Source of the DNA: Sceloporus undulatus
Lineage: Eukaryota > Chordata > Lepidosauria > Squamata > Phrynosomatidae
Length of the DNA: 64,000 bases
NCBI RefSeq assembly: GCF_019175285.1
Contig: NC_056527.1
Span: 64,388,030-64,452,029 of the forward strand
Direction of reading: 5' to 3'
The translations under genes were made by a program, and so were the position numbers. The notes under the pieces are model-generated. The model searched no databases. It saw only the letters and a list, made by a program, of their open reading frames with translations, and was not told where the DNA came from. Positions 1-10,690 of the stretch are shown one piece after another. Every line of letters starts with the position of its first letter. Within the stretch, counting starts at the first letter, position 1.

Positions 1-175
1 GAACAGTATTCTTTTTTGGAGACCACGGGCTGGAACAGACCAGCAAGTTAAGCCGCCTTCAGGTGGCTTGGGAGCATGGCATTTACACACCGCATGTTCC
101 CAAGATGCCCAGAAGCAGCCCAGCCAATCACATGGGGGCGGCTTTAAGATGCTCCAGAGGTGTGGCATTTACCTA
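1..175. repeat. GC-rich MITE-like repeat (family M3), partial
   Basis: This segment shares wording with other GC-rich segments in the window (2,225-2,338, 9,216-9,500, 10,083-10,358, 21,495-21,660, 25,135-25,445). Common features are a short run about a gcaact-cacac-gcagccc core, an aagccg-type block and a ggtgctcc block. It has no coding content. The family is inferred from cross-similarity inside the window only. It is probably a non-autonomous DNA transposon, class unassigned. Confidence 0.4.
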
Positions 176-177
176 GG

Positions 178-712
178 CTTCTGATTAGGCAAAAGAAATA
201 AGTAGAGTGAGCGTCTGTAGATTTCTGTGAAGCCAACAATGTATTCATTGCGAACACTTTTTTCATACACCAAAGCCAAGGCTTAGACATGGACATCACC
301 CCAAAACCACAATAGATTATATTCAGAAGCAAAAGAGGAGAGCGAACCCATTCTGATGGCAAAGACTAGATTGGGCCTTGCCTGTGGCACCGACACAAAT
401 TCTTATTTCAATAATAAGAGTAAAACTTAAGAAGAGATTAAATCATTTATCATACCAAAATTTGATCTAAACAATTTCAATAGAATTTATCTCTCAATAT
501 AGGAACAGATTGAACTATTAAGTACAATAGACCGGGACCAGAAGAATTATGATCAGAGCCAGGGACATAATAAAAGAAGAATGCAGATAGGCACTTACAG
601 TAGTCACAAAGAAAAAGAAGAACCATGGATGTCAGATAAAACGCTAAAAGCAGTAAAAGAAAGAAAGAAGCAAAATAAAAGGGAGACAGGAACAAACTCA
701 GAACCATGAATG
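178..712 (+). mobile_element. RTE-BovB LINE fragment, left arm of inverted duplication
   Basis: Translation of the plus strand gives pieces of the BovB endonuclease domain: an F-C-E-A-N-N-x-F-I-A-N-T segment near 220-265, then a K-T-R-x-G-x-A-C-G-T-D block near 362-395. The reading frame is interrupted, so this is a dead copy. The same segment is present in reverse complement at about 3,330-3,870. BovB is the dominant RTE LINE of squamates. Confidence 0.8.
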
Positions 713-1243
713 CATCAGTTCTCTCAGAATGTCCATTTTGTTCCTCATCTCTTCATCTATAGTTTAATTTTAATTTCCAAAGATCCCACTTCATCATCAG
801 TGTGATTCCGATCATCATTCAATTCTGCCTTCAACAACTCCTTCTATTTTTAAAAAGCTTTCTTCATCTCCTTTTCATCTCTTCACAAAGATCAAGCCTC
901 CTCAAAAAAATTCCCTAAATCTGGAGAGAGTGTTAGTTCTTCTTAGCGTTGGACATTCTCCTTTCAAAAATCTGCCAGGACAAATACTGCATACAGGGTT
1001 AGAAGCAAAGCAAGCCTATCACTTCTCTTCTCTCTATTTTCCCCTTTGTTTCTCTCTTTGTTTTTAATCACCAAATCTCCACCTAGGTGCCTGAGTTTCA
1101 AGAAAATCATCTAGCCATTGTTAGTCTTATCTCTTGTAAGAGAAAAAATATTTTATATTCCCATGGAAGACTCTTTAACTCTTTGTCTGCCACACTTCAA
1201 AACAGCAGCCCGTGGGGTTAGCATGGGGAAGGAATGGGGAAGA
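713..1243 (-). mobile_element. L1-like ORF1 coiled-coil fragment (left arm)
   Basis: The reverse complement matches 2,364-2,880. In that copy a charged coiled-coil reads K-W-K-E-E-L-K-E-E-L-N-E-D-L, then an N-K-I-K-T-I-D-E-E-M segment, which resembles the coiled-coil of L1/Tx1-type ORF1 proteins. The inner 100 bp (1,141-1,240) is about 97% identical to 2,364-2,465. The L1 label is an inference from coiled-coil character only. Confidence 0.5.
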
Positions 1244-1659
1244 AGCACAGCCTTCATTCAGAAGTCCTCATTATGGCAATTCTAACTAATCATCATGCAA
1301 AATCTCTTCAGTGCCTTGCTTGCTATTAGCTCTACATGTTGTGAAGACTCAGTAGGCCTACTTTCTTTCTTCTTTCTCTTTTTGAAGGAACTGTAGTCCT
1401 AAATCAAATGCTGTAAGGAACTTTCTGGTGAAGAAACAGTATAAATAGCAATATTGAACTATGTATGTCATTTTGTTTTTGTTTTTTGCTAGCATAAATC
1501 TGGGGGGGGGGGATACTCTCTGGGTCAGAATAAAACTCTCGCTGCTGTGCTGGGATTACACTGAAATACTCCGGGATGAGGGGAAAATTGTTTTACCGCC
1601 CCAAGAGGTAAAAAAACACAGCTGCCAACAGCAAATTACTTTCTCTGGATATCTCCTTA
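1244..1659. other. Unassigned spacer
   Basis: I recognise no gene here. The stretch contains a G10 homopolymer near 1,502-1,511. Open frames are short and low-complexity. Confidence 0.4.
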
Positions 1660-2222
1660 TATTATTTATTTTATTATTATTATTATTATTATTATTAATA
1701 AATTTTATTTATGTTTCCCCACTCTCCATTGGATCGAAGCGGGTTACAGACCAAAAAACCATTACAAATTGTTATAAAATATAAAACAGTACACAAAAAT
1801 ACAATCTCTATTAATACCCGCTCATAACATATCACATACATATCCAGGGTAAGGCAGAGATCGATAACAGCCAGCATGAGTAACTTTATTCTTCAGGGGG
1901 AAAAGCTTGACGAAAGAGAACGGTTTTGAGTCTCTTTTTGAATGTATCCAGGGGGTCATGAGATGAGCTCCTTGGGAAGATATTACCGTCAGTTTCCCTG
2001 ATGAAGTCAAACCCACTCACCTTTTTAAGATGTGCATCAGAGAGAGAATAACGAGAGATGTCATCATCTGAACTCATCTGGAGCCAGCTGCAGAAGTACC
2101 TGATACTAAAGTAATGTGGGGGGGTGTGGGGGACAAACCGCCCAAAAAGGGTGGATTGGTGCTGCTCCAGAGCCAGTCGCTCTGGAGGCAAGGCAACCAC
2201 ATGCTGCAGCCCCATCTGCCAC
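1660..2222 (-). mobile_element. L2-clade LINE, 3' end
   Basis: On the minus strand the segment 2,215-1,886 reads as the C-terminal tail of an L2-type reverse transcriptase, including D-P-L-D-T-F-K-K-R-L-K-T. It is followed by the typical L2 3' end (a CGCTTCGATCC-like box, then cataaataaa) and an (AAT)n tail, seen on the plus strand as (ATT)n at 1,671-1,700. It is 5' truncated, as usual for LINEs. Confidence 0.75.
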
Positions 2223-2224
2223 GG

Positions 2225-2338
2225 AGTCAGCTCAGTAGGAGCGGAAAAGATCCGCTCTTTTTGGATAGGTAAAATGCCACCTTAAGCGGCCCAGCCACAA
2301 CCCAGAGTGGCTTCTGGCACTCTGATGGTGTGTAGCAT
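2225..2338. repeat. M3-like MITE fragment beside the assembly gap
   Basis: This resembles 1-175 (a tgtgtagcat end, an agcggc block and an agtggcttctgg block). It stops at the N run, so its true end is unknown. Confidence 0.35.
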
Positions 2339-2363
2339 NNNNNNNNNNNNNNNNNNNNNNNNN
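2339..2363. other. Assembly gap of 25 N
   Basis: Exactly 25 unknown bases. The gap touches the first base of the right arm of the inverted repeat, so this junction is unsupported by sequence. Confidence 0.99.
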
Positions 2364-3870
2364 CCATTCCTTCCCCATGCTAACCCCACGGGCTGCTGTT
2401 TTGAAGTGTGGCAGACAAAGAGTTAAAGAGTCTTCCATGAGAATATAAATTATTTTTTCTCTTACAAAGTGATAAGACTAACAATGGCTAGATGATTTTC
2501 TTGAAACTCAGGCCCCTATGTGGAGATTTGGTGATTAAAAACAAAGGGAGAAACAAAGGGGAAAATAGAGAGAAGTGATAGGCTTGCTTTTGCTTTTAAC
2601 CCTGTAATTGCAGTATTTGCCCTACAGATTTATTGAAAGGAGAATGTCCAACGCTACAGAAGAACTAACACTCTCTCCAGATTTATGGAATTTTTGGAGG
2701 AGGCTTGAGCTGTGTGAAGAGATGAAAAGGAGATGAAGAAGAGCTTTTTAAAATGGAAGGAGGAGTTGAAGGAAGAATTGAATGAGGATCTGAATCAGAC
2801 TGATGATGAAGTGGAATCTTTGGAAAATAAAATTAAAACTATAGATGAAGAGATGAGGGGGAAAACTGGACTATTCTGATGTACTGGCAGGATCATTGTT
2901 AATAAAAAAGTCCTCCAAATTCATACCCATGACCTACTAAATACTGTAGAGTCCATCCATGTAGTCTTCCTCTCTTTCTGCTATCCTCTACCCTTCCTAG
3001 CATTATTGTTTTTTCCAGTGCCTCCTCATGGTGTGGCCAAAGTATGACAGCATCTTCATATGACTTGTCAATCCATATGTCCTTCATTTTGTTATCCCTT
3101 TTATATAGCTCTTCAGTGTACTGCATCCAGCATTTATTCCTTCCTGATCTTGAATTATGTTGTTTTTATTGTCATATAGAGTGTCCCAGTCCTTGGTCTG
3201 AATTTTCCTTTGATCTCCTGGATCTTTTGGAATAGGTCTCTTGTTCTTCCCTTTTTGTTGTTATCCTCTATCTCTCTGCATTGATCATTGTAGATAAATT
3301 GTCTTTATCTATTAGCACCATTCATGGAACTGAAGCATTCACAGTTCTGAGTTTGTTCCTGTCTCCCTTTTATTTTGCTTCTTTTCTTTCTTTTACTGCT
3401 TTTAGCGTTTTATCTGACATCCATGGTTTCTCTTTTTCTTTTTGACTACTGTGTCTATCTGCATTCTTCTTTTATTATGTCCCTGGCTTCTGACCATAAT
3501 TCTTCTGGTTCCCGGTCTATTGTACTTAATAGTTCAAATCTGTTCCTTATATTGAGAATAAATTCTATTGAAATATTGTTTAGATCAAATTTTGGTATGA
3601 TAAATGATTTAGTTCTCTTCTTAATTTTTACTCTTATTTTTGAAATAAGTAATTTGTGGTCTGTGCCACAGGCAGTGCCTGGTCTAGTCTTTGCCATCAG
3701 AATGGTGCTTCTCCATCTTTTGCTTCTGTTTATATTATCTATTTGGTTTTTGTGTGATGTCCATGTCTATAGCATTTGCTTTGGCTGTATGAAAAAGGTG
3801 TTTGCAATGAATAGATTGTTGGCTTCACAGAAATCTATCAGACACTCACCTACTTTATTTCTTTTAACTA
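2364..3870. repeat. Right arm of a large inverted repeat
   Basis: Reverse complement of 178-1,243 with about 440 bp of extra BovB sequence in the middle. The inner end begins at the N gap. Similarity is about 97% near the gap and lower, roughly 85-93%, in the BovB part by eye. Confidence 0.75.
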
Positions 3871-4380
3871 ATCGGAAGCCGCCTACTGTTTTTGATTTCC
3901 TTTTGGTTCCAACTTTGACATTTCAGTCACCTATGATTAGCTTAATGTCCTGTGTTGGTGTGTTGTCATTTCCTTCCTGGATTCTTTTGTAAAATCTCAC
4001 TATTTCTTCCTCTTTTGCATCTGGGGTTGGTGCATATACTTGAATTATGGTAATAGTCCTAGATTTTCCATGGAGCCTTATTGAGATGATTTGGTCTGGT
4101 TTGACATTATATCCTTTTACTGCTTTTGCCACATCTATCCTTAGTATCAGTGCCGCCTCGTTCCTTCGTGAATTCTCAATCCCTGAGTAGAACACTGTGT
4201 AGTTGTCTGAGTCAAAGTGGCCCCTTCCTGTCCATTTTAACTTGCTTACTCCTACTACTGCTATGTTAATGTGTTCCATTTCCATTTTTACTATGTCCAG
4301 CTTCTCTTGGCTCATGTTTGTCACATTCCAAGTTCCTATTATATGTGTTGTGCTGTTTTGGATAGGTTTTGGATTTTAGG
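2895..4380 (-). mobile_element. RTE-BovB LINE, endonuclease-bearing, internally deleted
   Basis: The minus strand from 4,324 reads as a BovB endonuclease N-terminus: S-Q-E-K-L-D-I-V-K, then G-V-S-K-L-K-W-T-G, then I-I-Q-V-Y-A-P-T-P-D-A and I-I-G-D. A later segment (3,697-3,455) gives K-T-R-P-G-T-A-C-G-T-D-H. After E-E-L-Y-K-R-D near 3,110 the frame jumps to a C-terminal-type segment (L-G-R-V-E-D-S-R-K-R-G-R). Most of the reverse transcriptase is therefore missing. Frame breaks make it inactive. Confidence 0.85.
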
Positions 4381-4384
4381 GGTT

Positions 4385-4650
4385 ACCTCAACCAAATTCA
4401 AGCCTAAATCCAGAGGCTACCGGGCCATACCTCAAGGATTTTGCTGCCAAAGCTGCCAGGTGAGTACAGCCCGGCTGCAGCCCAGGTCCCAGGGGAGATC
4501 TGGCAGCCTTATTTCGAAGCCGGGAGCTTTCTGACTTGAAAAAATGGCCGCAAGAGCTTGCCTAGGACCCAGGCTGCAGCCGGGCTGTACACACCTGGCG
4601 GCTTCGGCAGCAAAATCTTTGCGGTAGGACCCAGCTGCCTTCCAATTTAA
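4385..4650. repeat. Palindromic MITE
   Basis: An imperfect inverted repeat: a left arm around 4,438-4,490 (ttttgctgcc ... gcagcccaggtcc) matches the reverse complement of 4,564-4,618. The centre is about 75 bp. It carries no coding capacity. The form is typical of a non-autonomous DNA transposon; the family is not assigned. Confidence 0.55.
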
Positions 4651-4942
4651 TCTTGAATTGGGATGAGTTAAACCAGGTTATTTAAGCGAAGCGATAGGCT
4701 CCTAGAACAAGAGGAACACTGTATGAATATTTTTTTAAATACAGACATAATTCCTGCCAATTCGCGTCTTTTGTTCATTCTGGAGGAGCACTCAATAACA
4801 GTGTGAAATTGTCTCACTTGGCCTTTCAGAAGTATATTTTTTAATATAGTTCATCTTTAATTTTGTACTAATGAGAAAATAACATGGTTTCTGGAATTCC
4901 AACTGATGGAATGAAAATTGCTCCTCTACTTGGATTGATTGT
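4651..4942. other. Unassigned intergenic DNA
   Basis: AT-rich sequence in which I recognise no repeat or gene. Confidence 0.4.
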
Positions 4943-5114
4943 TCAGTTCACTCTTTCAGAAATGCACAAGGATAATCTGTCAAACCATTCTTGTTTCTTT
5001 GTGGTAATTATATTCTTAATTATTCTGAGTTCAGGAACTAAGCTGGTAAATGAGCCATAATTTTCCAGTTCACTTAACCTCTGTGAATGAATTCTGGAAA
5101 GCCGCATTAATTTT
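4943..5114 (-). CDS. Possible last coding exon of an unrecognised gene
   Basis: On the minus strand a polypyrimidine stretch ending in atttatttcag is followed by a 172-nt open segment ending in a stop at 4,943-4,945. The 56 residues are hydrophilic and helix-prone (S-Q-R-L-S-E-L-E-N-Y-G-S-F, then T-K-K-Q-E-W-F-D-R-L). They do not look like a LINE protein or repeat. I cannot name the family, and no upstream partner exon was found. It may be a chance open frame. Confidence 0.25.
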
Positions 5115-5860
5115 CTGAAATAAATGACTGAACACAGTTGACTTTGTAAGAACTTACATGACCTCACCACAGCTGCAATTTTCCACACAGACTTGTTCTT
5201 ACCCACATGTGCACACACACACCCCTCATACTTACCTAAACTACATTCAAATCTATATGTCACATCTTTTGCGCAAAATTATATGTTCCTTTGGAGTTCA
5301 TGTGATATTAGGAATGTTTTGTAGTAAATTAAATGAAGGGTCATCATTTTCCCCAACACATTTTTAGACCTTATAGGGTTGGATCCAGAGTTAGTCATGC
5401 TTTGAGGACATCTTCCAAAATAAGTAGGGCTCAAATTAGTTGTTACTGATATCTATCTTAGGACTGGAGGGCCATTTTTTAGCAACTTTCAAAGCCATGT
5501 GGGCCACAGGGGAAGTCTTGCAGGACTTAAAAGTCCTGTAAAACTTCAAGTGAGGTCATGTAGGCATATATATGCCGTGCACATGGTGGCTAGCATTTAT
5601 GGGTGGATCATCCATGGAGCATGTCACACGTCAGCCTCTTGGACCTTTACCACACAACCTGCCCATGAGTGGGATCCAAGGCATGTTGGGGCAGGAGTTA
5701 TGAGATATTGGGGTGGCCACCTGGCTGATCGGGGGTGGAGGTCAAAGAGGCAGGAGGAGGGAATTGTATGCTGTATGGGAGGGGGGCTTACCTTCTCATT
5801 TGTTTTCTTCCTCTTTCTTCTTCTCTGCCCTTTATTGTTCTATACCCATAGCACCATATA
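5115..5860. other. Unassigned intergenic DNA
   Basis: Contains a short CA-rich run near 5,211-5,222. A 167-codon open frame on the plus strand at 5,499-6,002 runs into the following MITE, so it is taken as chance. Confidence 0.4.
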
Positions 5861-6069
5861 CAGTCACTCCTCCAAGTCAGTGGATTTGAAATGTGAAGAC
5901 TTGGGAATCTGCGGAGGGGCAACCACTTTTAACCTTAATGGGGCGTGCACCTGCAGCACATGCCCCGCATGTACGCGCCCCATTCAAGCCTATGGGTCTT
6001 GAATATGTGTGAGATTTCGAACTCCCGGAGGATCTGGAACAGATCCCCAAAAGTTCAGAGGGGTGACTG
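5861..6069. repeat. Tigger-like (pogo) non-autonomous element
   Basis: It begins cagtcactcctcc and ends with the inverted form ggggtgactg. A TA precedes it at 5,859-5,860. The interior has the repeated ggatt/gaatctg wording seen in the copies at 46,936-47,165 and 50,802-51,037. Confidence 0.55.
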
Positions 6070-8110
6070 TGCAGTCTATAGTTCTAATTATCTGAGACCT
6101 GCGTAATTACTGGACAGTCTCACAAACAACATTGCATGAAAGAGCTCATGACTCTCTCTGGTGAGAGCAACTGGCAACTGCCTGAACAGCCACTGGATGG
6201 ATTTCCCTTCCGTTTCTTGTCTATTTTCAGAACTTTTAATGCTTTTCATCCTCCTTCCAGATCCAATAATAGAGTGGCTGAGGTTATTGACACGGTTGCT
6301 GCTGAGGAAACAGTCTTGAAATTGTTTAGAAAGTGGAAAATATCAAATTTTCTGATATACTTACAGGTTGTCTCGCAGACTGGGTTGCAGATGGCTGATT
6401 GGAGTAATTAAATCCTGCTGGATATTTTCGGCAATACTGGCATGGTGTTTATCTGAAACACATATAAAGAGTTAGCTCTCCCACTCTACTCCGTAATGAT
6501 CCTTCAAGTGCTTGGAAAAAACAACATAAATTACTTAGTTCTTTGTACAGGAGACAGAAAGAAAGATACTTAATATACAGATAGGGCAATGTGGGTTATT
6601 GCAGGCTGGACCCCTGCTGGGTCATATACCTTTGACTAGTCAGTAGACCTGAGAGGAGCCATACAATAGCGTTTTAACTCAAGAACTTCAATTAATTTAA
6701 CTGATGAATTGGCTGTGGCAGACATTCCAAATACTGTAATGAACTAAGAGCAGGAGTAGGGTTTGACTCAGTTAAATGTGGAAGATCAGGAAAAACTCTC
6801 TGGGGACAAAATTTCTAAGTCCCCAGCTACTGCATCATGGGCTAATTATAATTTAACATCTATGCAAGGAGGAAAGGCACTAGAACGCAAAGTTCAGACA
6901 AATGGATGGTTCAGCTTGATTGCCAGAGAGTTATCTCTTACTTTTAAAAAATCTACTGTAATCTACAATGGGATGTTAACAACACTGACTGAATTTTTTG
7001 TAAGCCGAGAGAGAGAGATGCAGGCATACAGTGCTGACAACAGGAATATATACAGGCATGTAGTACTGACAACAATTGTTTGGATGACAACAGTTAAATT
7101 CAAGTTGAGGCTTCACTTAAGTGCACAAAGGGTCATTTTAAAAATAATGTCAAGTGAATTTAAAAAGTGGCCCAAACAAGTGGGTATAAGATATAGAAGA
7201 AAAGTAAAAACGTCAAAACATCAGAAAAGCAAGGGAAATCTTCCCTGACTGCCTGAAAGAAAGACCTACAGTGATTGCTCAGTTTGATAAACTCTACCAT
7301 AAAAGTGGTCCCTGTTAAAGCAAACCAGAAGACATTCCAGAGGGAAAAATAATAAATAAAAAAATCAATATATATATATATATATTAATATAGCAGCCAA
7401 CAGAAAGCCCCAGCTGAAGACTTAACCTCGATTAAAGTGACTGATGAAACAGTATTGGGATTAATACAAGATCAACAGGAAGAAAAGACACTCATATGCG
7501 AAATCCTTCAAGTTGGGTGTTATCCCTTGGCTGTAGAGTTACAGATAAATTGTAGTTTAAGATATAATTAGAATCTGGTGCTAATACCTCAAACATTAGT
7601 GTTTGTGAACTATCATAAACCAAGAGTTTTCTTTGATCAATTAGAGTGCAGTGTACATTTCCTCTGTCTTTCAGACAGGGTTCTGCCAGGTGCTTTGCAT
7701 CCTACTGATATCGTGCAAGTGGATTATTTACATAATGACAGCTTGAATGTGTATGCAGTTGTTTTTTCAGGGACCAGAGTATAATTAGTTTTATTTTTAG
7801 GGCAAAGGTGTTTTGGTTTAAAAAAAAAAAAGATTAGATTAGTTTTAACAAGATTTTTCGAAAAACATATTACCCCTCCCCCCTTTATAAATGCAAAATT
7901 CCAACAAAGTCACTTAATTTTAATCAGCAGGCAAAGTCACAAAATACTGATAATTTTTCAAATTTAAGACAGTCACGTGATTCTCGTGACTTTAGATACT
8001 CTGGTCTCTGAATCCCATCAGATGGTTTTGCATAGAGATTACTTGCTTCTGTCAGAGGAGTCTGCCCTCCTGAATTCTGTTCAGTCACGTACAGCTCAAT
8101 TGAAGATTCT
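6070..8110. other. Intergenic DNA with unassigned open frames
   Basis: Two plus-strand open frames lie here: 6,763-7,248 (161 codons) and 7,578-7,784 (68 codons). Neither has a motif I recognise; decayed non-LTR sequence is one possibility. A (TA)n run lies at 7,371-7,384 and a poly-A run at 7,820-7,832. Confidence 0.35.
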
Positions 8111-8326
8111 GGGGCTTTGGTTTGCAATGCTGAGTGTGTGACTTGAACCTATCCCAGGAAGGAGTTAACAGGATAGTCAGAAGCAACATGCAGCACTGCA
8201 AACCAAACCCCATTTGCCAGAATAGGTTCAAATCAGGCACTCAGCATTGCAAATCAAAACCCCAAAGCCAGAGACATGCTGCTTCTGACTATCTTGTTAA
8301 CTCCTTCCCAGGATAGGTTCAAATCA
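8111..8326. repeat. Complex palindrome
   Basis: Two nested pairs of inverted segments are visible. Bases 8,141-8,193 match the reverse complement of 8,275-8,325, and 8,111-8,136 match the reverse complement of 8,238-8,269. A third partial copy of the gcactgcaaacc block lies at 8,192-8,212. It is probably a MITE or a MITE inserted in its own kind. Confidence 0.6.
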
Positions 8327-8544
8327 ACCAAGAGCCATGGGGAGGCAAGCCAGCACACCATGTATATATATACTGTATGCAGAAAAAAATGTGTTCCTGG
8401 TGCCTGAGCCTTCTTGCCCCAGACTCCCTTCCTGCCTTGAGACTGCTTCTCAGCCTGGATGCCTCAGTATCAGGTAAAGTTAAATTTTAAATAATGACTT
8501 GAACATCTTTACAGTATCTGCGGTGTGTGTCTGTGTGTCTTGCA

Positions 8545-8578
8545 ATCAAACCCCTGCGGATACCAAGGGTTCACTGTA
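8545..8578. repeat. Terminal fragment of a Tigger-like element
   Basis: The wording cccctgcggataccaagggt followed by tcactgta matches the terminal part of the MER2/Tigger-type elements found complete at 12,001-12,218 and 45,582-45,818. Confidence 0.45.
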
Positions 8579-8769
8579 GTTCATGATCCTCATATTGAAG
8601 AGTGCTTGAATGGCACTTGAAACTAGACAGAATTATAAAATTATTGCTGAAAAGAAAGCATGTTATTTTACATAGGGTTGGGCAGATTTAGAACAGGAGA
8701 CCAGGAACAAAAATCCTGCTGAATTCTGGAAATCAGGTTCAGTTAAACCTAGAAGTTTTAGCCTTCATC

Positions 8770-9130
8770 CTGTACTGTATATACTCATCTATAAGTCTAG
8801 AAGTTTTTGTAAAAAAAATTGACACCCAAAAGCTGGCTCAGCTTATCAACGGGTTAATGTAAGTAGTACATTTTAACTGTTCTCCTTCTCTGAGCAGAAT
8901 GGTAAAAGATAAGAGCTTAGTTTATCCTGGGAGTACCACAAAAAAGCACCAACTCCTTCTACTCTTTCCACCATGATGCTACTTTCTGGCTGTTTTGAAT
9001 GCTTGGGTAGGAAAATGAGAGTGGTGGCACCTCTTTGGTGCTTCCACTTAAAAGAGTGCCAAGAGGAAATGGAAAAGGAATTGCCCTCGACTTATACATG
9101 AGGTCGACTTATAGTTGAGTATATACGCTA
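8770..9130. repeat. MITE with tatactc/cttataag terminal inverted repeats
   Basis: The left end reads tatactcatctataagtc and the right end reads gacttatagttgagtatata, an inverted pair. The roughly 360-bp interior is non-coding. It is a non-autonomous DNA transposon; the superfamily is not assigned. Confidence 0.6.
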
Positions 9131-9215
9131 ATTTCAATTCCAGCCAAAGAATGGGAAGTTTATTACTCTGATTGATTTAAAGCCAAAATGGAAGTGGATA
9201 AAATAGTTATCTGTG

Positions 9216-9500
9216 GGGTGGAACAGACCGTAGGGAAGGGGTGGCTTCAAGTAGCCCCCATGAAAGCTGGATTGGGCCGTGGCAACTGCACACCACGGCT
9301 GCACACCACGGCTTTTTGCTGGCTGCTGGGTCTTTACAGTGCTCCGACAGCGTGCGGTGTGTAAACACCATACTTCCAGAGTGCCATGAAGCTGGCCCAC
9401 GTGTGGGTGGGCGGGTGGCACGACACCAGTTTCCAGGCAGCTTCAGTGTGCGGCATCAGAACGCTGCACTCTGAAGCCATCCAGAAGCTGGAGCAAGGGG
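9216..9500. repeat. M3-family GC-rich MITE
   Basis: Shares the ggcaactgcacac-cggct core and the gtgtaaacacc block with 10,083-10,358 and 25,135-25,445. It interrupts otherwise AT-rich DNA. Confidence 0.45.
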
Positions 9501-9539
9501 AGGGGCTGTTTCACCTGAGCTGATAGCTATAGAGATATT

Positions 9540-9905
9540 GATGTCCTGCCTAAAAGTCTCCCAATCACTGTCAAGCTACTTATTCAATTGTTAAAGAATA
9601 AAGCCTCAGGACAGGATTTTCTGCCTCCTTAAGCTTTTAAAGAAAATATAGACCATTGGATTGCTCCATTGGCAGGTTTGTTCACACATATAAATTAGAC
9701 TGCCTATGGTATATAGCAAATGGATGGAAACTTGGAATAATAATCTTGCTTTAAAAAAAATATCAAAATTATTACCTTAATTGACATCTCAGGCAAAATT
9801 TATGCTAAGCTTCTCCTGCAGAAATTAAAGGATTGGGCGAAACATAATTCTGTTTTAGTACAGAAGCAGGGTGGTTTCAGATAGGGAAGGTAAGTTATTG
9901 ATAGT
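9540..9905 (+). mobile_element. Non-LTR retrotransposon reverse transcriptase fragment
   Basis: The plus strand encodes a decayed RT segment: L-L-K-N-K-A-S-G-Q-D near 9,585, then I-S-G-K-I-Y-A-K-L-L-L-Q-K-L-K near 9,785-9,830, then K-Q-G-G-F-R near 9,865. This is the usual non-LTR order. Stops and frame shifts interrupt it. The clade is not certain; it is neither the CR1 nor the BovB type seen elsewhere here. Confidence 0.6.
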
Positions 9906-10082
9906 TTTATCCTGCCCATTTGTGTTACCCTGAATGCAGGAGTCTGGGGAGGACACCCCAAAACCCAATCTATTTTATTTAGGGGAATTCGGAATTAGCT
10001 CAAAGAGAGTCTTAACCAGCTGGGGTAATGCAGCCTTAGGGATCACAACCCAGCTTTTATGGGGTACATAATTACACAAAAC

Positions 10083-10358
10083 TCCAGATCAGGGCTGTGG
10101 CAACCGAACACTGCAGCCCCGATCTGGCTTTTCCAGAGCACAAAAAGGAGCCACAAATGGCGGCATGGCTTTAAGGTGCTCCTTTGGCACTGTGTTATGT
10201 GGACACAGTGCCAGAGGAGCGCTAGGATGCCATGCACCATGTGGAGCAGCGCACAGCATTACACCGCCCTGGGGGTGGAGTCGGGGCATACTTCATGTGG
10301 ACACCCCGACTCCACCCCCCAGGCCGGCTTTAATGGTCGGTGTGCACAGTCCCTATAA
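10083..10358. repeat. M3-family GC-rich MITE
   Basis: GC-rich, with internal inverted blocks (ggggtggagtcggggc and its partner gccccgactccaccccc form around 10,268-10,320). The ends resemble the copy at 25,135-25,445. Confidence 0.5.
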
Positions 10359-10450
10359 ACTCATCTGCACAGATCTAAATGCAGAAAGCTATTGTTGCTT
10401 TGGAATTTTTCCCTTATCTAAACAAATGCTGTCTACACATTTTCTTACAG

Positions 10451-10690
10451 ATAACCCAAGTACATACCTATTTTGTTGATAAAGACACAGAAATGTCTGG
10501 TTTCACGGGAGCAATGGTCAGTGAAATTCCATTTACACATCCCAAATATGTGCCTGATATAATCAAAATCCACCAGCATCAAGCAGCATATAATACCCTC
10601 ATTAAGTAGTTGCATTGTTGCAAAGATTGAACATGACGATAAATCCATGTTGGACCAACAAGCAGAATTTCATGTCATGAACATGAAGCA
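10451..10690 (+). pseudogene. MED1-like (Mediator subunit 1) exon remnant
   Basis: A splice acceptor (ttttcttacag) precedes an open segment with H-T-Y-F-V-D-K-D, then V-S-E-I-P-F-T-H-P-K-Y-V-P-D-I-I, then H-Q-A-A-Y-N-T-L-I. This aligns with the Mediator subunit 1 block that reads Y-F-L-N-K-D ... L-V-S-K-I-T-F-Q-H-P ... V-P-L-I-L ... R-H-Q-V-A-Y-N-T-L-I-G-S-C in the human protein (recalled from memory). The frame ends at 10,609. The next frame continues plausibly (S-S-C-I-V-A-K-I-E-H-D-D) to a stop near 10,690, so a frameshift or an unusual splice is needed. The acceptor argues against a processed copy. No partner exons were recognised nearby. It could be a relic of a divergent MED1 paralogue or one exon of a scattered living gene. 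Confidence 0.5.

Larger units (their letters stand above)
178..1243. repeat. Left arm of a large inverted repeat
   Basis: The whole stretch recurs in reverse complement at 2,364-3,870. The right arm carries about 440 bp more (roughly 2,885-3,325) of BovB sequence. Both arms contain the same two LINE fragments in the same order, so a composite block was duplicated, or the assembly duplicated it. See findings. Confidence 0.75.

Noticed and set aside
6763-7248. 161-codon plus-strand frame
   Set aside because: Basic, serine/lysine-rich sequence without a motif I know, no splice or promoter context, and in a repeat-rich stretch. Kept only as an unassigned frame.
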